DNA of 64,000 bases from Bacteroidales bacterium. GTDB taxonomy: Bacteria; Bacteroidota; Bacteroidia; Bacteroidales; UBA3824. The DNA is taken from NCBI GenBank assembly GCA_017417315.1, contig JAFPZK010000007.1:1-64000 (forward strand). Reading direction: 5' to 3'. Position numbers and translations under genes: made by a program. Shown in pieces: positions 1-9,002 of the stretch (positions are counted from its first letter, which is position 1; the number at the start of each line of letters is the position of its first letter). The notes beneath the pieces were generated by a model. It searched no databases. It saw only the letters and a list, made by a program, of their open reading frames with translations, and was not told where the DNA came from.

Positions 1-540
1 AAAGAAAGTTATGTAACAAAGGCGATTAGAGAAGGCGGTGCGGTGGTTTTTGAAGAAATAAACTTCGCAAAACCGCAATATTTGGCATTTTTAAATTCTC
101 TGTTGGATGACAACGGTTTTGTGCGTTTGGACAACGGAGAATTTGTCCGCCGTCATAAAAATTTCCGCTTTTTTGCGACTATGAATGTCGGATATTTCGG
201 TACTAAACAACTCAATCAGGCTCTTTATAATCGTTTTAATGCCATTGTTGAAATTGCACAATTATCAGAAACGGCAATAAGTCGAATGTTATTGACCCGT
301 GTTCCGGAATGTAGCGATAAAATTAATAAAGTATTAGTCATTTACGATAAAATTAAGAAAAAAATTGAAAATGAGGAACTTGATATCGTTATTTCCCCGC
401 GAAATCTTGAGAATTGGGTTCGTTTGGCAAAGTACGAAGGTTATGTTGCGGCTGCTGAAAAAACAATAATTCCTATCGCCAAATGCGACAGAATATTGGA
501 AGCAACCTTTCGTGATATTATAAAAATTTATAAATGGTAA
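1..540 (+). CDS. MoxR-type AAA+ ATPase, 3' part (5' end outside window)
   Basis: The frame is open from the first base, so this is the last 179 residues of a longer protein; the GTG at 43 is internal. Visible elements are a Walker B strand (VVFEEINFA), a sensor-1 strand ending ATMN, and an arginine-finger-like NRF after a short helix. These are typical of the MoxR/AAA_5 (dynein-related) branch. The Walker A motif must lie upstream of the window. MoxR ATPases act as chaperones that remodel or load partners containing VWA domains. The next gene, 22 bases downstream on the same strand, encodes such a VWA protein, so the two are probably co-transcribed and work as one complex. Its exact subfamily and substrate cannot be read from the fragment. 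Confidence 0.85.
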   Translation, partial: KESYVTKAIREGGAVVFEEINFAKPQYLAFLNSLLDDNGFVRLDNGEFVRRHKNFRFFATMNVGYFGTKQLNQALYNRFNAIVEIAQLSETAISRMLLTRVPECSDKINKVLVIYDKIKKKIENEELDIVISPRNLENWVRLAKYEGYVAAAEKTIIPIAKCDRILEATFRDIIKIYKW

Positions 541-562
541 CTTTGTTATATCTTATTTTTCA

Positions 563-2410
563 ATGTATTATAGTGAACAACTAAATTGTTTTTTGTCTTC
601 TCAAAATTTAAAAATTGAGGAAGAATTTTGCCGTGCGTTTGCGGAAAATAATGCTTTGAGGCTTGTTTTTGAGCATTATAATAGTCCGCATACCAACGGC
701 GATACGATATATAATGATCCTCAGTTTTTGGAAATTTATTCCGATAATGCGCTTTTGCTTGCAATAGAGCGAAAGTTAAATCTCGGTGATAAATTGTCAA
801 CGAATTGTTGGAACGCACTGAAAATGGTAACCCGTGCGCTTTCAATTCACGAATGTTTGCATATTTTATATACGGATTTTTCGATAAACATTGCCGGCGA
901 CATAAGATGTTGCGGTTCGGGGAATAAATACCGCATTTTGGTTGATATTTTCAATATTATTGAAGATTCATTTATCGAAAATTACGGTGCATCGGTTTAT
1001 GATAATATCATCGGATACTTAAAGTTTATCAGAATGGCAACGGCAAGCCGTTTGCCTAATTCGGTAAAGAATAAGATTAAAGATAAAAACTATATCAATC
1101 TTACTGATTATATGGATTATATGTGTAAGTTTGTTTTGTATTCACCGTTTATGACCCTCGAAAACAAAAATCCCGAAATTGAAAATTATATTGCGCAAAC
1201 AAAAGATTTGTTTTTGACGGGAACGGTTCAAGGCAGTTGTAAACGGCGTTATGAGTATGCACAAAAAATCTTTGACATTATTCAGCCGATGATTCCTGAT
1301 GATAAGGATATTTTACTTGATGATACGGCTTATCGCGACAAAATGAGAACAACTATTATATGTAGAAGTTCATATTTTACTAATCCCCCAAAAAACGTTG
1401 ATAATGATTGTATTACGCGCAGATTATTTACCGGTTTAAACGGAGAAGACATACCTAATGATCACGAGAACACTACGGCGGAAATTCTGCTTGACTTTAT
1501 AGATTATGACGGTGATTATAAACGTGTTAATCGTACTAAGACCAAAGGCGATATTTCTGTCGTGATAACTCCTAAGGAATACGGACTGAAAAACGCTTTC
1601 CGACATAACGATATAGAAATACACCTGACCAAACTTGCACCGCATACATCTTACAAGGTCCAATACGATGAAATCGTGAGTCAATATAAAAGCACGATAA
1701 ACACTTATAAAGCAAGAATTTTTGACCTTCTTCAAGCCAAAGCGGAAGTTCGCGTTGACAAAATGATTTTCGGACACGGCATATCTTCAAAACATCTCGG
1801 CGATGTAAAAGGGCGTTTTTGGTTTAAAAAAACGTATGGTATTGATACTCCGCCTCTGTCAGTTTTATTTTTGATTGACGGTAGCGGCTCAATGTATGGT
1901 AAGAATATTGAAAATGCGAAAATTGCGAGTGTAATTATGTATGAAGTCTTGTCAGTCAACAATATAGAACATTGTTTTGTACTTCATAATGCCTATGGTA
2001 TCTGTCCCAAAATAGGAATAAATGTTTTGGTTGACTTTGATTCTGACGTTTTAAGTAAATATAACATTATGACGGTGGGTTGTGATGGAGACAACCGCGA
2101 TTCTTTGGCATTGCTTTGGGCAGAAAAATACCTTTCGGATAATGCTTCAAATGAAAACAAGGTCATAATAATTATTTCGGACGGACTACCGGCTCATGGA
2201 TATGATAAGTATTTTCCGCCGGCATCCACACGGGACACGGCAGAAACTGTCAGCCGGATTATCAACCGTGGTATTCATATTGCTGCCGTTGCACTCGGTG
2301 AAAAGAATTACGCCGAGCTTAAAGAAATTTATCCGCGTATTGTTTGTTGTTCTGATTTAAAACGACTTCCCGGAATGTTGGTCGGAGTGATAGCAAAAAT
2401 GTTAGAATAA
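563..2410 (+). CDS. Putative metallopeptidase-VWA protein, partner of the MoxR ATPase
   Basis: This is a 615-residue protein with no signal peptide, so probably cytoplasmic. Near the N-terminus it carries an HExxH motif (H96-E-C-L-H100) followed by an ILYTD stretch. This resembles the putative metallopeptidase domain found in front of VWA-like domains in the DUF2201 group. The C-terminal third is a VWA domain with the MIDAS signature DGSGS at 439-443 after a hydrophobic strand. A later SDG/P loop near residue 535 fits the third metal-coordinating loop. MoxR-VWA pairs are common, and the ATPase is thought to act on the MIDAS protein. Whether the HExxH site is catalytic is inference: the third zinc ligand is not obvious. 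Cobalt/magnesium chelatase subunits have a similar VWA end, but no tetrapyrrole genes are nearby. Confidence 0.8.
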   Translation: MYYSEQLNCFLSSQNLKIEEEFCRAFAENNALRLVFEHYNSPHTNGDTIYNDPQFLEIYSDNALLLAIERKLNLGDKLSTNCWNALKMVTRALSIHECLHILYTDFSINIAGDIRCCGSGNKYRILVDIFNIIEDSFIENYGASVYDNIIGYLKFIRMATASRLPNSVKNKIKDKNYINLTDYMDYMCKFVLYSPFMTLENKNPEIENYIAQTKDLFLTGTVQGSCKRRYEYAQKIFDIIQPMIPDDKDILLDDTAYRDKMRTTIICRSSYFTNPPKNVDNDCITRRLFTGLNGEDIPNDHENTTAEILLDFIDYDGDYKRVNRTKTKGDISVVITPKEYGLKNAFRHNDIEIHLTKLAPHTSYKVQYDEIVSQYKSTINTYKARIFDLLQAKAEVRVDKMIFGHGISSKHLGDVKGRFWFKKTYGIDTPPLSVLFLIDGSGSMYGKNIENAKIASVIMYEVLSVNNIEHCFVLHNAYGICPKIGINVLVDFDSDVLSKYNIMTVGCDGDNRDSLALLWAEKYLSDNASNENKVIIIISDGLPAHGYDKYFPPASTRDTAETVSRIINRGIHIAAVALGEKNYAELKEIYPRIVCCSDLKRLPGMLVGVIAKMLE

Positions 2411-2414
2411 ATTT

Positions 2415-2446
2415 AAAAAAACGAGCCGCATTTTTTTGCGGCTCGT
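2415..2446 (-). terminator. Rho-independent terminator of the OmpH gene
   Basis: A perfect 10-bp stem (2421-2430 with 2437-2446, GC-rich, 6-base loop) is followed on the minus strand by six T. On the plus strand no T-run follows, so it mainly ends transcripts arriving from the OmpH gene at 2460-2978. Confidence 0.8.
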
Positions 2447-2459
2447 GATAAATAAAAAA

Positions 2460-2978
2460 TTACATTCCCAATTCTTTTTTTACTTCTGCGGTCAGGTCAA
2501 CGCTGATTGTTTCGTTGATGAAAAGAACGTTGTTTTTGTCCATAACGTAAACGTAACCGCCGGCTGTTGCAACTTTTTTAACCGCTGCATCGAGTTTTTC
2601 GATGATTGGGTTCATAAGTTCGGTACGTTTTTGTTGTAATGACTGTTGAGCGTTCTCTTGAAAGCGTTGGATTCTTTCCTGCAACTGCATGATTTCCTGT
2701 TCTTTGTCGGCGCGTATTGCGGCAGACCATTTTTCCGGTGCGGCATCGGCTAATTGAACGTTTTCCTGATATGCCTGAACCTTGCTTTGATACTCAGTAG
2801 CCATGGCTTGATACTGAGTTTCGGCTTTTTTGCCTTCGGCTTCAATTTGTGTCTGCGCGTTTTTGTAATCGGGCATGTTTTCGATAATATCCTGAGATAC
2901 AATGTGCCCGAATTTCTGAGCGTTTGCGCTGAGTGTCAGCGAAATAAATGCTGCAAGTACTAAAAATAACTTTTTCAT
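2460..2978 (-). CDS. OmpH/Skp family periplasmic chaperone (second copy)
   Basis: A 172-residue protein with a clear signal peptide ending SANAQ (about 20 residues). A long charged, glutamine-rich helical section follows at about 40-125, and then the compact C-terminal part typical of OmpH. Skp-like trimers hold unfolded outer membrane proteins in the periplasm with long coiled-coil tentacles and pass them to the BAM complex. The gene lies directly downstream of a paralogue (15-base gap) and of bamA, the usual Bacteroidota order. It is the last gene before a strong terminator. Confidence 0.9.
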   Translation of the reverse strand: MKKLFLVLAAFISLTLSANAQKFGHIVSQDIIENMPDYKNAQTQIEAEGKKAETQYQAMATEYQSKVQAYQENVQLADAAPEKWSAAIRADKEQEIMQLQERIQRFQENAQQSLQQKRTELMNPIIEKLDAAVKKVATAGGYVYVMDKNNVLFINETISVDLTAEVKKELGM

Positions 2979-2993
2979 GGTTTATTGTCTATA

Positions 2994-3500
2994 CTATTTA
3001 ACTATTTTCTTTAAAACTACGTCCGACTCGTCGTATTTCTCTGAGGCGTAAATGATGTCGCCCGTTACTTTGTCGAAAATATAATCATAACCGCCTTCGG
3101 TTGCAACGGCTTTCAAAGCGTTGTAAACGTTGTCCTGAATCGGTTTTATTAATTCCTGACGTTTTTTAGAGAGTTCTCCGTTTGTACCGAAATACTTTTT
3201 TTGAAGTTCTTTCGCTTCTTTTTCTTTTGCGATTATTTCGTCTTCGCGTTTGGTTTTCGTAGCGGCGGGCAATATGTCAGCCTCTGCCTGAAACTTTTTG
3301 TACATCTGGTCAAGTTCCGAAAACTTTGCCTCAACCTCACTCTGCCATTGCTTTGAATAAGTATCCAACTTAGTCTGCGCCTGCTGGTAAGCCGGAATTT
3401 TTCCGAGTATATATTCGGTGTCTACATGTGCAAATTTTTGTGCAAAGCCGCCTGAAATCAATGCAAGGACGGTTGCTGCCGTTAAAAATATTTTTTTCAT
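2994..3500 (-). CDS. OmpH/Skp family periplasmic chaperone (first copy)
   Basis: A 168-residue protein with an N-terminal signal peptide ending GGFAQ. A highly charged helical middle follows (about 40-110, rich in K, E and Q), then a short C-terminal section with GYDYIF that parallels GYVYVM in the neighbouring copy. It belongs to the OmpH family, periplasmic chaperones for outer membrane proteins. It lies between bamA (80-base gap) and the second ompH-like gene (15-base gap). The two copies are clearly diverged, so this is an old duplication, common in Bacteroidota, rather than a recent one. Confidence 0.9.
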   Translation of the reverse strand: MKKIFLTAATVLALISGGFAQKFAHVDTEYILGKIPAYQQAQTKLDTYSKQWQSEVEAKFSELDQMYKKFQAEADILPAATKTKREDEIIAKEKEAKELQKKYFGTNGELSKKRQELIKPIQDNVYNALKAVATEGGYDYIFDKVTGDIIYASEKYDESDVVLKKIVK

Positions 3501-3580
3501 ATTCTTTTAAGTTTTTATTGTTAAAAAAAAAAATTTACCTTTTAGATGACAGAAAAAAAAACTTCTGAAATTAAATTCTG

Positions 3581-6043
3581 TTAAAAATTCTGTCCCATCG
3601 TAAATTGAAGTACGCTTTTGCTGTCCTGAGCAGCCGGAGCGTCAAAACCCCAACCCCAATCAAGTCCTAACATACCGAGCATCGGAAGAAATACTCTTAC
3701 ACCTGCTCCTGCCGTTCTGTACATATCGAATGGTTTAAACTCGTATATGTTTTTCCAGCAGTTACCGCCTTCGATGAATCCGATTCCGTAAATCGTTGCC
3801 GATTCGCTCAAAATAGCCGGATAACGAAGTTCTAACGAGTATTTTGCGTATGCGTTACCGTTAGAAGAAATCATCTCTTCTTCATAACCTCTCATGCCGA
3901 TAACATCTTTGCCGTAACGGTAAGTGTTCATACCGTCACCGCCCATCGTATAGCCTTGAAACGGCGAATATCCCATGTCTTTGTTATAATAGCATGAAAA
4001 TCCGTACTGAATTTTCGTGTGCAACACAAGGTCGCCGACAAGTTGCGTAAAGTTGTTAGCCTCAAATCCGTATTTGTGATATTCCACCCATTTCCATTTG
4101 TCTGACGATGAAATTTCCGCATAATTTTTTTCTTTGAGCAGAGAGTAGGGCGGAGTCAGTTCAAAGGTGAACGCAAACGACGAACCGCGTCTTGAATATA
4201 TCGGCGCATCGATGTTGTTTCTTGAAAAGACGATTTTTATGCCCGTTTCGTTAGCATTTCCGTTAGAAAATCCTTCAAACAAGTCGTAAGGATAATCTAT
4301 GAGTTTGTAACGCTTGAAAAAGAGTTCTCCGTAGAGTTGGAAATAGTTGTCTGGCCAACTCAAACGTCTTCCCAAGCCCACAGAGGCTCCCCAAACCTGC
4401 ATTCTGTAATTGTATGTGCTATAATAATACGACCTTGAATTTGCATTTCTCATGTCAATATTAGAGTAGTACATACTAACGGAGAACGAGTTTCTGCGTT
4501 TTCCGCCGAGCCAAGGCTCTGAAAATGATATTGCGTAAGTTTGGTAATACCTTCCGTTTGTCTGAACCGAAAGACTTAATTTTTGTCCGTCGCCCTGAGG
4601 CAGAGGTCTCCACGAAGACTTGTCGAAAAAGTTCTTCGTAGAAAAGTTATTGAATGTTACGCCCATTTTGCCGACAAAATAGCCGCCGCCCCAACCGGCT
4701 GAAATTTCAAACATATCGTTACGTTTTTCAACTAACGGATATTCGATGTCAACGGTTGCGTTGTTGTAATCGGGAACGGGATTCGGCAAAAGTTTTTCCG
4801 GCTCAAAATTTCCGAGTTGCGCCAACTCTCTTACAGAGCCGATGACATCGCTTTTAGAGAAAAGTTCGCCCGGTAGGGTGTAGAGTTCTCTTCTTGGTAC
4901 GTGGTCGTTAGTAATCGTGTTGCCGGTGATGATAATGTCGTTGATGTAAGCCTGCGGACCTTCAAAAACCATTATTTCTACGTCAACGGAATCGTTAACC
5001 ACCGAAACTTCTTTGGGAATTGCATGGAAAAACAGATAGCCGTCGTCCATATAGATGTTAGAAACTGCGTCTTTATCCGTGTTGATTCTCTCGTCAAGAC
5101 GGTTTTGGTCGTAAAGGTCGCCTTTCTTTATGTCAAGTCTGCGTTGAAGCATATCGGTGGAATATTTCTCGTTTCCTACCCACTTGATATTGCGGAAATA
5201 GTATTTTTTGCCTTCGTATACTTTTATGTTAACACCCACGAGACGGTCGTCAATCTTGTAAACGGAATCGCCTAAAATCTCCGCATCGCGAAAACCGTGC
5301 GAATTAAATTTCTTGATTAAAGTTTCTTTGTCCTCTTCAAATTTTTTGCGTATAAATTTTGAGGGCTTAAACATTCCGTACCAACGTTTTTGTTTGGTTT
5401 GTTTGAGATATTTTCTAACTTTTTGGTCAGTGATTTGTTCGTTGCCTTCGCACGAAATGCTTTTGATTTTTACTTTATGTCCTTTGTCTACGTTAATAAC
5501 AAGGTTTTCAACGTTTTGCATCATAGTATCGGGTTGTTCGGTGATACGTACTTCAACGTTGTAAAAGCCTTTGTCGTAATAATGTTCGGTGATGATGTTT
5601 TTTGTTTTGGTCAAAACGTGTTCCGTAACTTTTGTTCCGGGAACAACTTTTATTTTGTCGTTCAAGTCCTCTTTTTCGCCCGAACGTACACCTTTGTATA
5701 AAACTTTGTTGATTTTCGGGCGTTCTTCTAATTTGATGTCCAAAAAAATCTTATCGTCAACGGATATGTCCGTAATGCCGATGCTGACATCAGAAAACAG
5801 ACCTTGTTTCCAAAGTTTTTCGATAGAACGGGTGATTTCGTCGCCCGGAACTCTGATTTTTTGTCCGACTTTAAGTCCGGAAATTTGTATAAGAGCCTGT
5901 TTGTTAAGATATTTGATACCCGAAACAGTTATTCCGCCTATGGTGTATTCCTTAGGAGAATCGTAATTTACTTCTATTTGTGAAAACGAGTTTTTTGCAG
6001 TAACCAAAATTACAAGCAGCAATAATAGCAGTTTGCTTTTCAT
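3581..6043 (-). CDS. bamA: BamA outer membrane assembly factor
   Basis: An 820-residue protein with a signal peptide (hydrophobic leader ending NSFSQ). A series of POTRA domains fills about residues 30-430; repeated beta-alpha-alpha-beta segments are visible, the first beginning ITVSGIKYLNK. The rest is a 16-strand-type barrel rich in aromatic residues and ends in phenylalanine (MGQNF), the usual BAM-recognised C-terminal signature. BamA folds and inserts beta-barrel proteins into the outer membrane. Two ompH-like chaperone genes follow and uppS precedes it, the conserved Bacteroidota arrangement. A separate promoter (-7 box at 6081-6088) may drive it independently of uppS. The length is normal for the family. 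Confidence 0.96.
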   Translation of the reverse strand: MKSKLLLLLLVILVTAKNSFSQIEVNYDSPKEYTIGGITVSGIKYLNKQALIQISGLKVGQKIRVPGDEITRSIEKLWKQGLFSDVSIGITDISVDDKIFLDIKLEERPKINKVLYKGVRSGEKEDLNDKIKVVPGTKVTEHVLTKTKNIITEHYYDKGFYNVEVRITEQPDTMMQNVENLVINVDKGHKVKIKSISCEGNEQITDQKVRKYLKQTKQKRWYGMFKPSKFIRKKFEEDKETLIKKFNSHGFRDAEILGDSVYKIDDRLVGVNIKVYEGKKYYFRNIKWVGNEKYSTDMLQRRLDIKKGDLYDQNRLDERINTDKDAVSNIYMDDGYLFFHAIPKEVSVVNDSVDVEIMVFEGPQAYINDIIITGNTITNDHVPRRELYTLPGELFSKSDVIGSVRELAQLGNFEPEKLLPNPVPDYNNATVDIEYPLVEKRNDMFEISAGWGGGYFVGKMGVTFNNFSTKNFFDKSSWRPLPQGDGQKLSLSVQTNGRYYQTYAISFSEPWLGGKRRNSFSVSMYYSNIDMRNANSRSYYYSTYNYRMQVWGASVGLGRRLSWPDNYFQLYGELFFKRYKLIDYPYDLFEGFSNGNANETGIKIVFSRNNIDAPIYSRRGSSFAFTFELTPPYSLLKEKNYAEISSSDKWKWVEYHKYGFEANNFTQLVGDLVLHTKIQYGFSCYYNKDMGYSPFQGYTMGGDGMNTYRYGKDVIGMRGYEEEMISSNGNAYAKYSLELRYPAILSESATIYGIGFIEGGNCWKNIYEFKPFDMYRTAGAGVRVFLPMLGMLGLDWGWGFDAPAAQDSKSVLQFTMGQNF

Positions 6044-6080
6044 TTTTTATAAAAATATGTTTTACTTTTTTTTCAGTGCG

Positions 6081-6088
6081 CAAAGTTA
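6081..6088 (-). promoter_or_regulatory. Candidate -7 box upstream of bamA
   Basis: On the minus strand this reads TAACTTTG, a perfect match to the Bacteroidota TAnnTTTG element, about 38 bases before the bamA start. A TTG lies 22 bases upstream of it (6111-6113), a loose -33 match. It sits just after the uppS stop codon, so bamA may have its own promoter. Confidence 0.5.
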
Positions 6089-6099
6089 CAAAAAAAAAA

Positions 6100-6846
6100 T
6101 TATTTTTCTTCAATAATTTGGCTTGAAGTTTTTCCGAATCTGCGTTGACGGTGTTGATAATCGTAAACGGCATCGATAAAATCTTCTTCTGAGAAGTCAG
6201 GCCATAGTTTTTCCGTGAAATAAAGTTCGGAATACGAGATTTGCCAAAGCAGAAAATTAGAAATCCTGAACTCGCCGCTTGTTCTTATAAGCAGTTCGGG
6301 GTCAGGAATTTGCGCGGTGTAAAGATTTTCGGCAAAGACTTTTTCGTCCGTCAGCGAAATATCGAAAGGTTTTTCGGCGTATTTGGTCAAAAGTTTTTTA
6401 GCCGCCTGAACTATTTCATGACGACCTGAATAACTTAATGCAATTATTACTGTAAGTCCCGTGTTGTTTTCTGATTCTTTTACGACTGCTTCAATGTCTT
6501 CTCTTACGTTTTGCGGCAGGAGAGAATTGTCGCCGATAGTCAGAAGCCGGACGTTATTTTCGATTAAATCTTTGAATTGACAAGCGATGGAACTTGTTAA
6601 AAGCGACATCAAACCGCTTACTTCGCTTTCGGGGCGATTCCAATTCTCCATGGAAAACGCATAGAGTGTGATATACTTTATGCCTAATTTATGAGCCGTT
6701 TCCACTGCTCTTCTTGCGGCTTGTGCGCCTTGGGCATGACCTTCAAGACGAGGTTTCCCATGTTTTTCAGCCCAACGGCCGTTACCGTCCATAATTACGG
6801 CAACGTGCCGAGGGATATTGTTTTTGTCTAAATCTTCTTTTAACAT
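6100..6846 (-). CDS. uppS: Isoprenyl transferase (undecaprenyl diphosphate synthase)
   Basis: A 248-residue cis-prenyltransferase. It condenses isopentenyl diphosphate onto farnesyl diphosphate to make the C55 carrier for peptidoglycan and surface glycans. Family motifs are complete: HVAVIMDGNGRWA with the catalytic Asp at D20, YAFSMENWNRP, and RTSGEFRISNFLLWQ plus ELYFTEKLWPDF near the C-terminus. I place the start at the ATG whose first base is 6846. The frame runs further upstream to 6909, but that extension overlaps the previous gene and lacks family similarity. The gene follows the DUF6089-like gene with a 25-base gap and precedes bamA. Confidence 0.95.
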   Translation of the reverse strand: MLKEDLDKNNIPRHVAVIMDGNGRWAEKHGKPRLEGHAQGAQAARRAVETAHKLGIKYITLYAFSMENWNRPESEVSGLMSLLTSSIACQFKDLIENNVRLLTIGDNSLLPQNVREDIEAVVKESENNTGLTVIIALSYSGRHEIVQAAKKLLTKYAEKPFDISLTDEKVFAENLYTAQIPDPELLIRTSGEFRISNFLLWQISYSELYFTEKLWPDFSEEDFIDAVYDYQHRQRRFGKTSSQIIEEK

Positions 6847-6871
6847 ATTTTTTAAAAAGTACGTATTTCGC

Positions 6872-7603
6872 TTATTTGTAAGCGGGACAAATGCCAGCTT
6901 TGTTACCACCGCCTCCTAAATTGAACGAAAGAATCACTCCTACGAATGAATACCAATCGTCATTAGAGCCGAATGATTTTTGTTTTGCGGCATCTTCAAA
7001 GTCCAATGAATACATATCGTCGCTTATTTGGTCGAGCATATCAGAAAACAATTTTCTGTATTTCCAGTCAAAAGCAATAGTAACTTTATTATTAGGTGAT
7101 ATTTTTACTCCTACTCCGAAAGGTATACATGCTCTTAATCCTTGTCCGGGAAAAGAAGCGACCGTAATTCCGAGACCACCCGAAACGTATGGGGTTACGA
7201 AATTTGTCGGCGAGCCTTTTTCGAGCGGGAAAAAGTTGTATTCACCGCAAAAAGCGAGTTCAATAACCTCGTTTTCGAAATGAGCGTTTCTTTTTCTTCT
7301 GTATTCATCGGTAAAATCTCTGTCTGCGCCTTCGAGTTTGCACCTTGAAACTTGAAAATTAGCAGCAACTCTTTCGTTAAAGCCGTGTCTTAAATTAAGA
7401 CCGATAGCCAATTTGGGTCTGTAAAACGGTTTTGACGGATTGATTTCTCCGTTATAGTATCCTACACCCAAAAACAGACCGGCTTCGTCAAAATGTTTGC
7501 TTTTACCTTTCTGTGCGCTGACGTTCAGTGCCACCGTTACGAGTGCAAAGATAGCACAAACTTTTATCACAACGGCTTTAAAAAATCTTAATTTTCTTTT
7601 CAT
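6872..7603 (-). CDS. DUF6089-like outer membrane beta-barrel protein
   Basis: A 243-residue protein with a signal peptide ending LNVSAQ. Alternating strands follow that fit a small outer membrane barrel: an early GLFLGVGYYNGEINPS, the YRPKLAIGLNLRHGFN strand, and a late FVGVILSFNLGGGG strand. Proteins of this type (DUF6089) commonly sit directly upstream of uppS and bamA in Bacteroidota, as here. Their function is not established; a structural role at the outer membrane is a guess from location. The C-terminal tail (NKAGICPAYK) after the last strand is short and not membrane-like. Confidence 0.75.
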   Translation of the reverse strand: MKRKLRFFKAVVIKVCAIFALVTVALNVSAQKGKSKHFDEAGLFLGVGYYNGEINPSKPFYRPKLAIGLNLRHGFNERVAANFQVSRCKLEGADRDFTDEYRRKRNAHFENEVIELAFCGEYNFFPLEKGSPTNFVTPYVSGGLGITVASFPGQGLRACIPFGVGVKISPNNKVTIAFDWKYRKLFSDMLDQISDDMYSLDFEDAAKQKSFGSNDDWYSFVGVILSFNLGGGGNKAGICPAYK

Positions 7604-7686
7604 TTTTATTATTGTGCGTTACGTTTATTTATTTCAAAAAGTTCGTTTTAAGTGAATAACGGCAAAAAAAAAAAAAAATTGTGTTT

Positions 7687-8418
7687 TTATACTTTATTTA
7701 TATCGGTTACGACGAGTCTTACGAAATCCACTTTTGCGGGGTTTGCAGCCTTCGGGGTTTCCAATCTGATTGGAAAACAACTTTTTTTCATAATCCATGA
7801 CGAAACAGAGTCCATCCACATAGAACTTGAAGCCCTGTTAGGGTGAGCAATGTCGCCTTCTATGCGTGTGTAGTGCAGTTTTTTTGATAAGAAGAACTGT
7901 TTTGGACCAAATTTTTTCATCATTACCTCGTTGATTCCCGTGTCTTCTTTCCAGTTAGGGGGACCAATCCATACGGTCGGTATTCCGTGCGTTTGAGGAA
8001 TAATTTTGTCGAAGTATTTTATTCTGTCTTTGGCGTTGTAAGCGAACATTTCGTTTGCGCCGATAACAAAGATGATGTATGTCGGCTTGTATAGGTTGAC
8101 GAAATATTCTAATGTGTCGCAAATTGCATACGTTTTGCTTGTTGCGCTTACCCAACTTACTACATGAAGTTCATGATTGTTGTAATCGCAGTAATTTTTT
8201 GTCCTGAACATCAGTGAATACGCCATAGAATCTCCTATCAGAAGTATATTCTGTTTTGAGGTGTCAGTTTGCGGTATTGTATCGCGGAAATTCGTGAAAT
8301 TACCTGATACAGAGGAGGCTTGAATTTGAATTTCCTTATAGTAAAAAGAATACCACGCAAAAGCAGCGGCGCATAAAGCAATTAAAAATGCGGATATTAT
8401 GAGTATTTTCTTTTTCAT
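7687..8418 (-). CDS. SGNH/GDSL-type hydrolase, membrane anchored or exported
   Basis: A 243-residue protein with one N-terminal hydrophobic helix (about 5-24), either an anchor or a signal peptide. SGNH blocks are present: block I as GDSM with the nucleophile candidate S64, block III as GANEM with N122, and block V as D189-I-A-H192. The family removes or transfers acyl/acetyl groups on glycans, lipids or peptidoglycan. The Asp-x-x-His spacing is right, so the enzyme is probably active; the substrate is unknown. It stands alone between a DUF6089-like gene and the ExbD operon on the same strand. A run of fifteen T follows its stop on the coding strand, with no clear stem. Confidence 0.75.
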   Translation of the reverse strand: MKKKILIISAFLIALCAAAFAWYSFYYKEIQIQASSVSGNFTNFRDTIPQTDTSKQNILLIGDSMAYSLMFRTKNYCDYNNHELHVVSWVSATSKTYAICDTLEYFVNLYKPTYIIFVIGANEMFAYNAKDRIKYFDKIIPQTHGIPTVWIGPPNWKEDTGINEVMMKKFGPKQFFLSKKLHYTRIEGDIAHPNRASSSMWMDSVSSWIMKKSCFPIRLETPKAANPAKVDFVRLVVTDINKV

Positions 8419-8436
8419 TTTTTTTTATGAAACAAT

Positions 8437-8469
8437 AAAAAACGCCCATAATTTATTATCATGAGCGTT
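8437..8469 (-). terminator. Rho-independent terminator of the ExbB/ExbD operon
   Basis: A 9-bp stem (8441-8449 with 8461-8469, one G-U pair on the minus-strand RNA) with an 11-base loop. Six T follow on the minus strand. It lies 34 bases after the second exbD stop and before the SGNH hydrolase gene. Confidence 0.75.
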
Positions 8470-8502
8470 CTTTATTAAAGTGCCGGTTTTAAAAAAAAAC
8501 TA

Positions 8503-8982
8503 TTAATAATTTCCTTTTCTTTCGACTTTGAGGGTCGAATAGTTGATTTTCAAAGCCTGAACTTTTCTAAGTTCTTGTTTAATGTCCGTAACGATACCCA
8601 TTTTGGCATCAGAATCCACTTTAAGTGAATAAGTTAATTGTTGAGCATCGCTTTCGTCGCGAGAGGAGCGTTCGCTTTCTACGTAGTCGGCAATGTCGAA
8701 CAACTCAGAGATTTTGTCGTTGAGTTGTATACGCGGTTCCGAACCGTATTTTGCCTGATGAGCCGCCAAAGGCGTTCCTACGTATATGTAACTGACAAGA
8801 GATTTCTTTTCAAGTTTTTTTACTTCCGTAGCCTGTGGGAGTTTGATTTTCACTTTATAGTCTGTTTCTTTCATCGAAGTAACTGACATAAAGAAGAAAA
8901 GCAACATGAAAACGATGTCAGGCAATGATGCCGTAGAAAGGGCAGCCATTTTTCTGCCTCCTGATTTTCTGAATTTTGACAT
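8503..8982 (-). CDS. ExbD/TolR family biopolymer transport protein (second copy)
   Basis: A 159-residue protein with a short cytoplasmic N-terminus and one transmembrane helix. The helix carries the proton-channel aspartate in SLPDIVFML (D22). A periplasmic C-terminal domain follows, beginning with a DYKVKIKLP strand. ExbD sits with ExbB in the inner membrane and uses the proton gradient to energise TonB, or Tol-Pal for TolR. It is the last gene of the four-gene unit. Two consecutive exbD genes after exbB is the usual Bacteroidota layout; they probably form a hetero-oligomer. No TonB gene is in the window. Confidence 0.9.
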   Translation of the reverse strand: MSKFRKSGGRKMAALSTASLPDIVFMLLFFFMSVTSMKETDYKVKIKLPQATEVKKLEKKSLVSYIYVGTPLAAHQAKYGSEPRIQLNDKISELFDIADYVESERSSRDESDAQQLTYSLKVDSDAKMGIVTDIKQELRKVQALKINYSTLKVERKGNY

Positions 8983-9002
8983 ATCTTTTCTCCTGTTTTA
9001 TT

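Noticed and set aside
563-2410. Magnesium/cobalt chelatase subunit (CobT/ChlD-like)
   Set aside because: The VWA part is similar, but the HExxH section and the absence of tetrapyrrole genes do not fit.
7664-7678. Run of fifteen A after the SGNH hydrolase, considered as a terminator
   Set aside because: It gives a T-run on the coding strand but no stem precedes it; it is noted only as a homopolymer that could be a sequencing or slippage hotspot.
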